Assembly: GCA_964573775.1 (NCBI GenBank)
Contig: CAZNKU010000002.1
Coordinates: 1 to 64,000 of the forward strand
DNA: 64,000 bases
Reading direction: 5' to 3'
Source: CAZNKU01 sp964573775
GTDB lineage: Bacteria; Bacillota; Clostridia; Monoglobales; Firm-18
Shown: in pieces, positions 26,521 to 35,180 of the stretch
Numbering within the stretch: the stretch's first letter is position 1
Layout of the letters: the number at the start of each line of letters is the position of its first letter
Notes under the pieces: model-generated
Databases searched by the model: none
What the model was told of the DNA's origin: nothing
The model's input: only the letters and a program-made list of their open reading frames with translations
Program-made: the position numbers and the translations under genes

Positions 26521-27411
26521 ATGAATAGTTTTATAAAAGATTTTATATTTAAATTAAATCAAAGAGGTTATTTAAACTTTTTGTCTGACAAAGCATTTTT
26601 GAAATTGATGTTTCGGGTTAGAATGGATAAAAAATTAAACCTAAAAAATCCACAGACGTATAACGAAAAATTACAATGGCTAAAGCTTTATGACAGAAAT
26701 ATTGAATATTCAAAGCTTATTGATAAGTATGAAGTAAAAAAATACGTGGCTGATTTAATTGGTGATGAATATGTAATTAAAACTTTGGGTGTATGGGATA
26801 ATTTTGATGATATAGATTTTGATAAATTGCCCAAGCAGTTTGTTTTAAAGTGTACTCATGACAGTGGTGGTCTTGTAATTTGTGATGATAAAGAAAAACT
26901 TGATATAAATGAAGCTAAGGCAAAAATAGAAAGCTGTTTGAAAAAAGATTATTACAAACACGGACGAGAATGGGTTTATAAAAATGTAAGCCATCGTATA
27001 ATTGCAGAGGAATATATGAAGGATAGTAAGACCAATGAGTTGCGTGACTATAAATTCTTTGCTTTCGATGGTGAGGTAAAGGCGGTATTTATTGCTACTG
27101 ACAGGCAGCTTAAGGATGAGGAAACCAAATTCGATTTTTATGATGATAAATTTAATCATTTGCCGTTTACCAATGGACATCCTAATGCAGATGTGCCTCC
27201 TGAAAAACCGGAAAATTTTGAAAAGATGAAGGAACTTGCATCAATCCTTTCAAAAGGCTTGCCCCATGCAAGGGTAGATTTCTATGAGGTTGATGGTAAA
27301 ATTTATTTTGGTGAAATTACCTTTTTCCATTGGAGCGGTATGGTGCCTTTTGAACCTGAAGAGTGGGATTATACTTTTGGTTCATGGATAAAATTACCTG
27401 AGAAACGATAA
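26521..27411 (+). CDS. TupA-like ATP-grasp protein
   Basis: Resembles the TupA-like ATP-grasp family first noted in teichuronopeptide synthesis. Seen: KNPQTYNEKLQWLKLYDRN, an ATP-grasp N-lobe lysine in QFVLKCTHDSGGLVI, IAEEYMKD, and the C-terminal HARVDFYEVDGKIYFGEITFFHWSGM with the acidic metal-binding residues. About 296 aa from the ATG after CGGAGG. The family is expected to ligate an amino acid or peptide to a carboxyl group, perhaps a uronic acid of the polymer; substrate not known. Confidence 0.82.
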   Translation: MNSFIKDFIFKLNQRGYLNFLSDKAFLKLMFRVRMDKKLNLKNPQTYNEKLQWLKLYDRNIEYSKLIDKYEVKKYVADLIGDEYVIKTLGVWDNFDDIDFDKLPKQFVLKCTHDSGGLVICDDKEKLDINEAKAKIESCLKKDYYKHGREWVYKNVSHRIIAEEYMKDSKTNELRDYKFFAFDGEVKAVFIATDRQLKDEETKFDFYDDKFNHLPFTNGHPNADVPPEKPENFEKMKELASILSKGLPHARVDFYEVDGKIYFGEITFFHWSGMVPFEPEEWDYTFGSWIKLPEKR

Positions 27412-27429
27412 CAAGGAGTTGTATTGTAT

Positions 27430-28530
27430 ATGAGAGCATTGTTGGGCAAAATATGGCGAAATTTTAATGAAAAGAGAATTTTAAGAAAAGCGCTTAGAAG
27501 CAGAGTAAAAAAAATGAAGGACAGGCGTCGCCAGGAAATTGCAAACAAATATATTTTAACTAAAGAACAAGAAAAGCAAATTGATAAGTTATATCTCAGT
27601 ACATATGGAAAAAAAATCCCCTATGATTGGCATAAGTTTTATTCGGCATATACAAAAAACTTTGATGTAAATTATATTCCTGAATTGATTTTTTTACCAA
27701 TAATAGAGAAAAAATTCAACAATCAGAAATATGTGTCGGCATTTTCCGATAAAAACTTGTTACCATTTTATGTTAGCGGATTAGAAAATGTAAAAACCCC
27801 GAAAATATTTTTATCTTCCGCAAATGGTTTTTATAGAGATGAAAATTATAATTTGATTACCAAGGATCAGGCAATCAATTTGCTTTCAAATCTTCGTTGT
27901 TTTGGAAAACCGACTGTTGATTCCAATTCGGGCAATATGTGTGCTGTATATAACTTCGAAAATGGTATAGATATAATTTCCAAAAAGACCGTAGAACAAG
28001 TTATTGATAATATGGGAAAGAATTTTTGTTTCCAGGAACTTATTTCTAATTGCGAAAGTGTCAGAAGGTTGCATGAAAATAGCTTGAATACATTTAGAAT
28101 TACTACTTATTTGTGGAATGATAAGGTTTGGCATGCGCCGATGGTTATGAGAATTGGGCAAGGAAATTCGCTTCTTGATAATGTCCATCAGGGTGGGATG
28201 TTTATTGGCGTTTCTGATAGCGGAGAATTAGCCGAATGTGCCTTCACAGAATTCCTGGACAAATTTTATGTTCATCCTGATTCTAAAATAGAATTTAAAG
28301 GCTATTGTGTTCCAGAAGCAAAAAAAGCTCTTGAGGCTGTAAAAAAGATTCATCAAAGAATACCACAGATGGGATTAGTGGCATGGGATGTAATTGTAAA
28401 TGAAAAAGAAGAAGTAGTCGTTATTGAGATGAATGTTTTTGGACAGGGACCCGAAGCATCACAAAAGGCGAATGGTCAAGGACTGTTTGGCGAAAATACG
28501 GCAGAAATTTTGACTTGGATAGGAAAATAA
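27430..28530 (+). CDS. Sugar-transfer-associated ATP-grasp protein
   Basis: About 366 aa. Basic N-terminal helix (RVKKMKDRRRQEIANKY), then an ATP-grasp fold of the type repeatedly found in sugar-transfer loci: GKPTVDSNSGNMCAVYNF, FQELISNCESVRRLHENSLNTFRI, and the terminal WDVIVNEKEEVVVIEMNVFGQGPEASQ with the catalytic Glu/Asn. A TTG two codons upstream, closer to AAGGAG, is an alternative start. Presumably forms an amide or ester bond on the glycan; substrate not known. Directly follows the TupA-like gene. Confidence 0.8.
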   Translation: MRALLGKIWRNFNEKRILRKALRSRVKKMKDRRRQEIANKYILTKEQEKQIDKLYLSTYGKKIPYDWHKFYSAYTKNFDVNYIPELIFLPIIEKKFNNQKYVSAFSDKNLLPFYVSGLENVKTPKIFLSSANGFYRDENYNLITKDQAINLLSNLRCFGKPTVDSNSGNMCAVYNFENGIDIISKKTVEQVIDNMGKNFCFQELISNCESVRRLHENSLNTFRITTYLWNDKVWHAPMVMRIGQGNSLLDNVHQGGMFIGVSDSGELAECAFTEFLDKFYVHPDSKIEFKGYCVPEAKKALEAVKKIHQRIPQMGLVAWDVIVNEKEEVVVIEMNVFGQGPEASQKANGQGLFGENTAEILTWIGK

Positions 28531-28629
28531 TTTTATTTTGCCGAGGTGTGTTTTTGAGTGCTTTATATCCTATATGATTAGGTAGATTATATATTGCCAG
28601 GTAAATATTATTGTGTGAGGGGTGTTTTT

Positions 28630-29535
28630 ATGGATTTGGTAACATGTGCAATTACAACACATAAACGCAAACCGGAAATTGTTGAAAGAGCATTGAAGAG
28701 TATATTGAATCAAACACATAAAAATATTGAGGTTTTTATTGTTGATGACAGTCCTGCTGATTGGGAATACCGCAGTGAAGTGAAAAATATGGTTGAATCA
28801 TATTCGGAGCATAATGTTATGTATATCGCTCACGAAGAATGCATGGGAGCATGTGTAGCAAGAAATACAGCCCTTGAAAATGCCAAAGGTGTATACATAG
28901 GTTACCTTGATGACGATGATGAATGGTGTCCGGACAAGATAGAAAAACAATTGCAAGGATTCACTAATAAAAATATAGCTCTTGTATATTGTGATCATAA
29001 AATTATATACGATGGAACAGATAGGGTGAAAAATATAGTATCTGAAAAGCACTCCGGCTATGTGTTTGATAAATTGTTTTTCAGTAATTTCATAGGTTCT
29101 ACATCTTTTCCCTTGATAAAAACAAAATGTTTAAAAGAAATTGGCGGATTTGATCCACTTATGCCTGCAGCACAGGATTATGATGTGTGGATTAGAATTG
29201 CAGAGAAATATGAAGTTAATTATGTGTCAGCGGAACTTGTTGTGTATCATGCTCACGAGGGAGAACAAATTACTAAAAATCCAGCTAAAAAAAACAATGG
29301 ATTAAAGAGGATTATGGAAAAGCATAAAGATTACTTAAATGCTAACAAAGAGGCTTATTGGGTGCGTTATATGAAGCTGATTCTTTCACACATGAATGCA
29401 AAACAATATTCTGAAGCATTAAGATGTTGGAGAAAGGCTGCTTTTAAGTGTCCGCTAAAAATTACAGAAAATTTACATTATTTGTATTTAATATTTGCAA
29501 AGATGTTTGTTAGTATAAGAGATAGAAAAAAATAA
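28630..29535 (+). CDS. Glycosyltransferase family 2
   Basis: GT-A transferase of 301 aa: TCAITTHKRKPEIVERALKS, FIVDDSP, and the DxD site YIGYLDDDDEW. A C-terminal helical segment (residues 220-300) is probably membrane-associated. The ATG after GAGGGG is preferred to the ATG twelve codons upstream. A 99-base gap before it, without promoter or terminator that I can see, is the largest gap inside the locus. Confidence 0.88.
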   Translation: MDLVTCAITTHKRKPEIVERALKSILNQTHKNIEVFIVDDSPADWEYRSEVKNMVESYSEHNVMYIAHEECMGACVARNTALENAKGVYIGYLDDDDEWCPDKIEKQLQGFTNKNIALVYCDHKIIYDGTDRVKNIVSEKHSGYVFDKLFFSNFIGSTSFPLIKTKCLKEIGGFDPLMPAAQDYDVWIRIAEKYEVNYVSAELVVYHAHEGEQITKNPAKKNNGLKRIMEKHKDYLNANKEAYWVRYMKLILSHMNAKQYSEALRCWRKAAFKCPLKITENLHYLYLIFAKMFVSIRDRKK

Positions 29536-29564
29536 ATCTTTTGGGATTGATGGGAGAAAGAAAT

Positions 29565-30728
29565 ATGAAAAAGTATATTCTGGTTACCGGCGGAGAACTC
29601 CGAAATAAAGGAGCTCAGGCAATGACATTTATTACAGTTGACCAAATTGCAAAGAAATTTCCTGAATACCGTGTTGTTTTATTGGACGGCTACGATTATA
29701 GTGAGGGACTAACGAAAAATTTAAAGTTTCAATTTACAAAATTAGCAAGAATACGATATATGCTTAATTGCTTAAAACCTTGGAAAAATCCATTTCCAAA
29801 AAAATATGAAGTTTCTGAAATTTTTAATAATTTGGCAGGGGTTGTGGATATAAGCGGATACAGACTTGGGTCAAATTGGCCTGATCATACTGTTAAGTCA
29901 TACATACGAACCATTTTTTTTGCCAAACATCTTGGCGTACCGGTATATTTGATGCCGCAATCTTTCGGACCGTTTGAATTTAAGGGAAAAAACAAGTTTA
30001 TACTTAATACTTTAATAAAGAGATATCTTAAATATCCAAAGGTTATAATGGCAAGAGAAACCGAAGGGTATAATTGGCTTTGTGAAAAGTATAAACTTAA
30101 AAATGTAGTTAAAACCCCTGACCTTGTACTGCAGAACACAGGTATTGATTTAGCCAATATTTTTCATAAAGTTCCCGAAACATTTAAACTTTCCGTACGT
30201 GAAAACAGTGTTGCCATAATTCCAAACAGTAAAAATAATAAATTTGGAAATAAAGAAGAAATAATGATTTTGTATAAAAATATTATAGATATGCTTTTGG
30301 AAAAAGGGAAGTATGTATATCTTTTGTATCATGCAAAAGAAGATTTGTCCATTTGCAGAGAAATGAAAGAATTGTATACGGAAAATGAAAATGTAATTCT
30401 CGTAGAGCAGGAGTTGGGATGTATAGAATACGGTGATTGTGTTGGTAAGTTTGATTATATTATAGGCTCCAGATATCATTCCATAGTTCATGCATACAAG
30501 GAATATACACCTGCAATAGTTTTTGGATGGGCAACCAAGTACAGAGAACTTGCAGAAATGTTCGGACAGGAAGGTTATTGCTTTGATGTACGAAATTCTA
30601 TGAATACAGAAAATATATTGAATAAAATTGAAATTATGTGTAATCTTTTTGATGAAGAATCTCAAAAAATCAAAAAAGTTATGAATGAGGTTCAAAGCAG
30701 TAATGTATATGATTATTTAGAATTTTAG
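29565..30728 (+). CDS. Polysaccharide pyruvyl transferase family protein
   Basis: GT-B-like family (CsaB-related) that ketalises sugars with phosphoenolpyruvate. Seen: VTGGELRNKGAQAMT at the N terminus, YLMPQSFGPF, and the C-terminal GSRYHSIVHAYKEYTPAIVFGWATKY typical of the family. About 387 aa from the ATG behind GGGAGAAAG. Some members of this fold act as glycosyltransferases instead, so pyruvylation is probable, not certain. Confidence 0.83.
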   Translation: MKKYILVTGGELRNKGAQAMTFITVDQIAKKFPEYRVVLLDGYDYSEGLTKNLKFQFTKLARIRYMLNCLKPWKNPFPKKYEVSEIFNNLAGVVDISGYRLGSNWPDHTVKSYIRTIFFAKHLGVPVYLMPQSFGPFEFKGKNKFILNTLIKRYLKYPKVIMARETEGYNWLCEKYKLKNVVKTPDLVLQNTGIDLANIFHKVPETFKLSVRENSVAIIPNSKNNKFGNKEEIMILYKNIIDMLLEKGKYVYLLYHAKEDLSICREMKELYTENENVILVEQELGCIEYGDCVGKFDYIIGSRYHSIVHAYKEYTPAIVFGWATKYRELAEMFGQEGYCFDVRNSMNTENILNKIEIMCNLFDEESQKIKKVMNEVQSSNVYDYLEF

Positions 30729-30737
30729 AGGTGTAAA

Positions 30738-32255
30738 ATGAGCGAAAGTAGAACTAAAAATGCTTCAAGGAATATAATTTTCGGTTTTGCTAACAGGTTT
30801 GTGGTACTTTGTCTTCCCTTTGTTACGAGAACAATCATCTTGTATTTGCTTGGTTCGGAATATTTAGGCATAGGCACATTATTTTCATCTGTACTTAGTT
30901 TTCTTAATCTTGCAGAATTGGGTTTAGGCAGTGCAATAGTTTATTCTATGTATAAACCGATTGCAGAAAATGATGTTGTCAAAATTGGAGCACTATTGAA
31001 TTTTTACAAAAAGTTGTACAGGCTTATCGGTATAGTTATTTTAGCAGTTGGGTCCATGTTGGTGCCATTTATACCATATTTAATGAAGGGCGGAGCACCG
31101 CAAAATCTTAATCCATACTTGCTTTATTATTTATACCTTATAAATTCCGTTATAAGTTATTTCTTTGCAGGATATAAACAGAGTCTTTTGACATCCCATC
31201 AAAGAAGTGACATTATTAGTAATATTTCGACGCTTATAAGTATATTTATACAGATAGGACAGATTGTTCTTTTGTGTGTAACAAGGAGTTTGTATACATA
31301 CGCAATCGTTCCGATTTGCGGAACAATTCTTACAAATATATGTATAGCTATTATTACAAAAAGAAAGTATCCTGACATAAAATGCGAAGGGGATATTTCA
31401 TCAGATATCAAGAATGAAATTAAGACTAAAATAGGTGGTTTGTTTGGAACAAAGCTTAACAGTATTGTTGTTCACTCTGCAGACACTTTGATTATTTCAG
31501 CATTTCTGGGTCTTAGTATGACAGCAAAATACGGAAACTATTACTATATTATGAATGCAATATGCGGTTTTATTATGGTATTTTATTCATCAATGACGGC
31601 AGGTATAGGTAACAAACTTGTGGTTGATTCCATAGAGGAAAACTATAAATTCTTTAAAAATATGAATTTTATCAATGCATGGCTTGTTGGTTGGTGCAGT
31701 ATTTGTCTGCTGTGCCTGTATGAACCGTTTATGGAGCTTTGGGTCGGAGACAGTATGAAACTGGGCATTGTATTTGTAATACTTATGGTTGTATATTTTT
31801 ACATATATATGATTCAAAGAAATATGCTAACATTTAAAGATGCAGCAGGACTTTGGAATAAGGATTGGATGAGGCCTTATATTTCCATGTCTTTGAATGT
31901 TGTTTCTAATTTGGTTCTGGTAAGGTTTATTGGCATTTATGGAATAGTTGTTTCAACGATTCTGGCATTTTTAATATCTGTTCCGTGGGTAACCAGTGTG
32001 TTGTTTAAGAATCTGTTTAAGATGTCACCCGCAAAAAATCTTTTTGCAATCTTTAAATATTCTATATTTACTATTGCTATTGCATGTGTTACATATTTTA
32101 TTTGCGGATTGTGTATGGAAGGGTTTATAGGTTTGATACAGCGTGCAATAATCTGCTGTGTTGTGCCTAATATATTTTTTATATTGTTTTTCTTTAAGAC
32201 TGCAGAGTTTGCTTATTTAAAGGATTTTATTCTTAAGAAGGTACTTAAACATTAA
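30738..32255 (+). CDS. Polysaccharide flippase (Wzx-like, MOP superfamily)
   Basis: 505 aa with roughly 12-14 membrane helices. N-terminal NIIFGFANRFVVLCLPFVTRTIILYLLGSEYLGIG is typical of Firmicutes polysaccharide transporters of the MATE/MOP type, and LNLAELGLGSAIVYSMY follows. Expected to flip the lipid-linked repeat unit for polymerisation by the Wzy-like protein upstream. 9 bases after the pyruvyltransferase-like gene. Confidence 0.9.
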   Translation: MSESRTKNASRNIIFGFANRFVVLCLPFVTRTIILYLLGSEYLGIGTLFSSVLSFLNLAELGLGSAIVYSMYKPIAENDVVKIGALLNFYKKLYRLIGIVILAVGSMLVPFIPYLMKGGAPQNLNPYLLYYLYLINSVISYFFAGYKQSLLTSHQRSDIISNISTLISIFIQIGQIVLLCVTRSLYTYAIVPICGTILTNICIAIITKRKYPDIKCEGDISSDIKNEIKTKIGGLFGTKLNSIVVHSADTLIISAFLGLSMTAKYGNYYYIMNAICGFIMVFYSSMTAGIGNKLVVDSIEENYKFFKNMNFINAWLVGWCSICLLCLYEPFMELWVGDSMKLGIVFVILMVVYFYIYMIQRNMLTFKDAAGLWNKDWMRPYISMSLNVVSNLVLVRFIGIYGIVVSTILAFLISVPWVTSVLFKNLFKMSPAKNLFAIFKYSIFTIAIACVTYFICGLCMEGFIGLIQRAIICCVVPNIFFILFFFKTAEFAYLKDFILKKVLKH

Positions 32256-32279
32256 AACAATATGATGGGAGTAGGTAAT

Positions 32280-33239
32280 ATGAGGATAAAAGAAAAAATC
32301 AAGACAGTGGCAAACATGATTGTCAGGAAAAGTTCTTATAAGGATTTATTTAATAATTATCAAAAAAGATATGTAAAAAACACTTTTGGTAATGGTGTAT
32401 ATGTTAATTACAGTCAATATGAAGCTGTTATTACCAAAATGTATCATACAGTTGAAAAGGGTTTGTCCTATGTTGATTACAGAGCAGGTTTTGGGGAAAA
32501 GGCGATTTTTGAATTGGTTGATACTATGGAAAAGTATAGCCGTAATTATGATGTTAATGCTTTCTTTTATCAGACTGCACTTTGTACATTATATGAATAT
32601 ATTGAAAAAAACAGAAAATACGGCTACGAAAATAAAGAATTAGAATCAAAAATAAAAAATCTTTCAGGTATGCCAAATGAGGTTGGAGGAATTATTACTT
32701 TTAATCCTGAAAATATACCTGCTGATTTTGAAGAATTTGTTATGAGCCGTCACAGCATAAGGGAATTTTCCAATGTGCCTGTGGATGTTGAAAAACTTGT
32801 CTCGGCAATTAAACTTTCTCAGCATACTCCCTCAGCATGTAACCGTCAGGGGTGGAAAACAAGAATTGTTGCAGATAAAGACGTCTTAAGAACTATTCTT
32901 AATAACCAGAACGGAAACAGGGGATTTGGAGATAAAATTGATAAATTATTGGTTATAACATGTGATTTGTGTTATTTTAATAAAAGCAGAGAAGTGCATC
33001 AGGCTTTTATAGATGGAGGTATGTATGCAATGAATATATTGCATAGTTTGCACTATAATAAAATTGCCACAATTCCACTAAGTGCTTCGTTGAATGTAGT
33101 TCAGGATGAAAATGTCAGAAAAGCGATAAATATGAAGAATTCGGAAATTTTGATTATGTTTATTGGCGTGGGCAATTATCCAGAAACTTGTCAGACTACA
33201 AGATCCGAAAGAAGAAAAGCTGATATTGAAATAATATAA
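32280..33239 (+). CDS. Nitroreductase-fold protein with N-terminal extension
   Basis: About 319 aa. The C-terminal two thirds is an FMN-binding nitroreductase fold: MSRHSIREFSNVPVDVEKL, HTPSACNRQGWKTRIV, FGDKIDKLLVITCDL, FIDGGMYAMNILHSLH. The first 150 residues form an all-alpha extension (EKGLSYVDYRAGFGEKAI) not present in ordinary nitroreductases. Similar proteins occur in polysaccharide clusters; whether it oxidises or reduces a sugar or is a regulator is unknown. Confidence 0.75.
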   Translation: MRIKEKIKTVANMIVRKSSYKDLFNNYQKRYVKNTFGNGVYVNYSQYEAVITKMYHTVEKGLSYVDYRAGFGEKAIFELVDTMEKYSRNYDVNAFFYQTALCTLYEYIEKNRKYGYENKELESKIKNLSGMPNEVGGIITFNPENIPADFEEFVMSRHSIREFSNVPVDVEKLVSAIKLSQHTPSACNRQGWKTRIVADKDVLRTILNNQNGNRGFGDKIDKLLVITCDLCYFNKSREVHQAFIDGGMYAMNILHSLHYNKIATIPLSASLNVVQDENVRKAINMKNSEILIMFIGVGNYPETCQTTRSERRKADIEII

Positions 33240-33254
33240 CATTGGAGAGATTTT

Positions 33255-34430
33255 ATGAAATGTGTTGAGAGATTTCAAAATACGTATAATAAAGAACCTG
33301 ACGGTATTGCCTTTTGTCCGTATAGGATTTGTCCAATTGGTGCACATTCCGACCATCAGTACGGCAAAATAACCGGACTTGCCATAGACAAGGGTATTCA
33401 TATTGCTTATGGACCAAAGAAAAACGGAGTTATAGAGCTTGTTTCAATGCAGTTTAACAAGCGGGCACAGTTTCATGTTGCAAGCATTCCGAAAACTCCT
33501 CAAAATGACTGGGCAGATTATTTGCGAGGGGCAGCTTTTGCGTTGGCAAAAAATCATGACCTTGAAGTTGGGCTTTGCGGAGTTATAGAAGGTAGCTTGC
33601 CAATTGGCGGTCTTTCATCTTCCGCAGCGGTTATTATTGCATTTTTGTCAGCACTTTGCACAGTAAACAAAATAAAAATATCTAAGCAGGAACTTATTAT
33701 GACGGCACTTTCTGCGGAAAATAATTACGTTGGTGTATCATGCGGAAAGCTTGACCAGTCATGTGAAGTGTACAGCAAGAAAAAGCATTTGCTTTACCTT
33801 GATACAAAGGATGACAGCTACGAGCTTATTCCTCAGAACCCTGATATGAAACCTTATGAAATTGCAGTTTTCTTCAGCGGTGTAGAGCGTTCTCTTGCAG
33901 GCTCTGCTTTTAATATGAGGGTTGACGAATGCCGAAGCGCCGCATATGCACTTAAGGCGTATGCCGGTTTGGAATATGGGAAATTCGATGAAACGAACCT
34001 TCGCGAAGTGCCATATGAGGTGTATTTGAAATATAAGGAAAGGTTGCCCGAGAACTGGGCAAAACGAGCTGAACATTGGTATACAGAATATATGCGTGTT
34101 GAAGTCGGAGTAGAAGCATGGCGAAAGGGAGATATAGAAACATATGGCAAACTTTCCTTTGAAAGCGGAAGAAGTTCCATTGAAAATTGGGAAACAGGCT
34201 CGCCTGAACTTAAATCTATATATGAAATAATGCTTGAAACCGATGGTATATACGGAGGGCGTTTCAGTGGTGCAGGCTTTAAAGGTTGCTGTATGGCGCT
34301 CATAGACCCTGCATTCAAAAAAGAAATTTCAAAAAATGTTACCGAAAAATATCTTGCAATGTTTCCGCAGTATAAAGATACATTTTCAGTACATTTTTGT
34401 AAATCTGCAGATGGTTGCAAAATAAAATAA
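33255..34430 (+). CDS. GHMP kinase, galacturonokinase-like
   Basis: 391 aa GHMP-fold sugar kinase. The substrate-binding region reads YRICPIGAHSDHQYGKITG instead of the galactokinase GRVNLIGEHTDYNGG; the pattern RICPxGAHxDHQ is, from memory, the one seen in plant galacturonokinases. The ATP site is GSLPIGGLSSSAAV, and SGAGFKGCCMALID is the C-terminal GHMP motif. Followed 12 bases later by a nucleotidyltransferase and then a UDP-glucuronate 4-epimerase, which fits a route from free uronic acid to a nucleotide uronic acid. Kinase fold is sure; galacturonate as substrate is an inference. Confidence 0.8.
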   Translation: MKCVERFQNTYNKEPDGIAFCPYRICPIGAHSDHQYGKITGLAIDKGIHIAYGPKKNGVIELVSMQFNKRAQFHVASIPKTPQNDWADYLRGAAFALAKNHDLEVGLCGVIEGSLPIGGLSSSAAVIIAFLSALCTVNKIKISKQELIMTALSAENNYVGVSCGKLDQSCEVYSKKKHLLYLDTKDDSYELIPQNPDMKPYEIAVFFSGVERSLAGSAFNMRVDECRSAAYALKAYAGLEYGKFDETNLREVPYEVYLKYKERLPENWAKRAEHWYTEYMRVEVGVEAWRKGDIETYGKLSFESGRSSIENWETGSPELKSIYEIMLETDGIYGGRFSGAGFKGCCMALIDPAFKKEISKNVTEKYLAMFPQYKDTFSVHFCKSADGCKIK

Positions 34431-34442
34431 GGGGATTATAAT

Positions 34443-35180
34443 ATGATATGCTTAATATTAGCGGCAGGTTATGCCACAAGACTTTATCCACTAACTGAAA
34501 ATTTCCCAAAGCCTCTTTTAAAGGTTGGGGAAAAGACAATTCTTGACCACCTTACAGATGACATATATTCCGGTGGCAAGATAGAAGAATTTATTGTTAT
34601 TTCCAACCACAAGTTTGCACAGCATTTTGAGGATTGGGCAAAAACAAAGGAATATAAAATCACAGTAGTTGATGACGGCACAAGCACTAACGAAACACGC
34701 CTTGGAGCAGTCAAGGATATTAAGTTTGCCATTGATAAATTAAATTTAAGTGATGATATGCTGATTATAGCAGGGGATAATGTCCTCGATTTTTCTCTTA
34801 ATAAATTTGTTGATTATGCAATATCTAAAAATTCAAGTGCTGTAATGAGATATTTTGAGGGTGAAAAGAAAAGATTGCAAAAGTGCGGCGTTTTAGAACT
34901 TGATGATGCTGATTTAATTAAAGGTATGGAGGAAAAACCTCAAGAACCAAAATCTAATTGGTGTTGTCCGCCCTTCTATTTCTATAAAAAAGATGATATT
35001 TCAAGAATTGGAGAGGCAATATCTGACGGATGCGGTGTAGATGCACCGGGAAGCTTGGTTTCCTGGATGTGTAAAAAATCATCAGTTTATGCTTTTGAAA
35101 TGCCCGGTTCAAGATATGACATCGGCAACCTTGAAAGTTATGAAAAAGTACAAGAGGAGTATAAAGGAATAACATGCTGA
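34443..35180 (+). CDS. Sugar-1-phosphate nucleotidyltransferase
   Basis: 245 aa NDP-sugar pyrophosphorylase: LILAAGYATRLYPLTENFPKPLL is the nucleotide-binding signature, followed by AGDNVLDFS with the metal-binding Asp, and EEKPQEPKSN. No acyltransferase or regulatory extension. It overlaps the epimerase gene by 7 bases. Given the kinase before it, it likely activates the sugar-1-phosphate made there; base preference (U or dT) cannot be read directly. Confidence 0.85.
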   Translation: MICLILAAGYATRLYPLTENFPKPLLKVGEKTILDHLTDDIYSGGKIEEFIVISNHKFAQHFEDWAKTKEYKITVVDDGTSTNETRLGAVKDIKFAIDKLNLSDDMLIIAGDNVLDFSLNKFVDYAISKNSSAVMRYFEGEKKRLQKCGVLELDDADLIKGMEEKPQEPKSNWCCPPFYFYKKDDISRIGEAISDGCGVDAPGSLVSWMCKKSSVYAFEMPGSRYDIGNLESYEKVQEEYKGITC

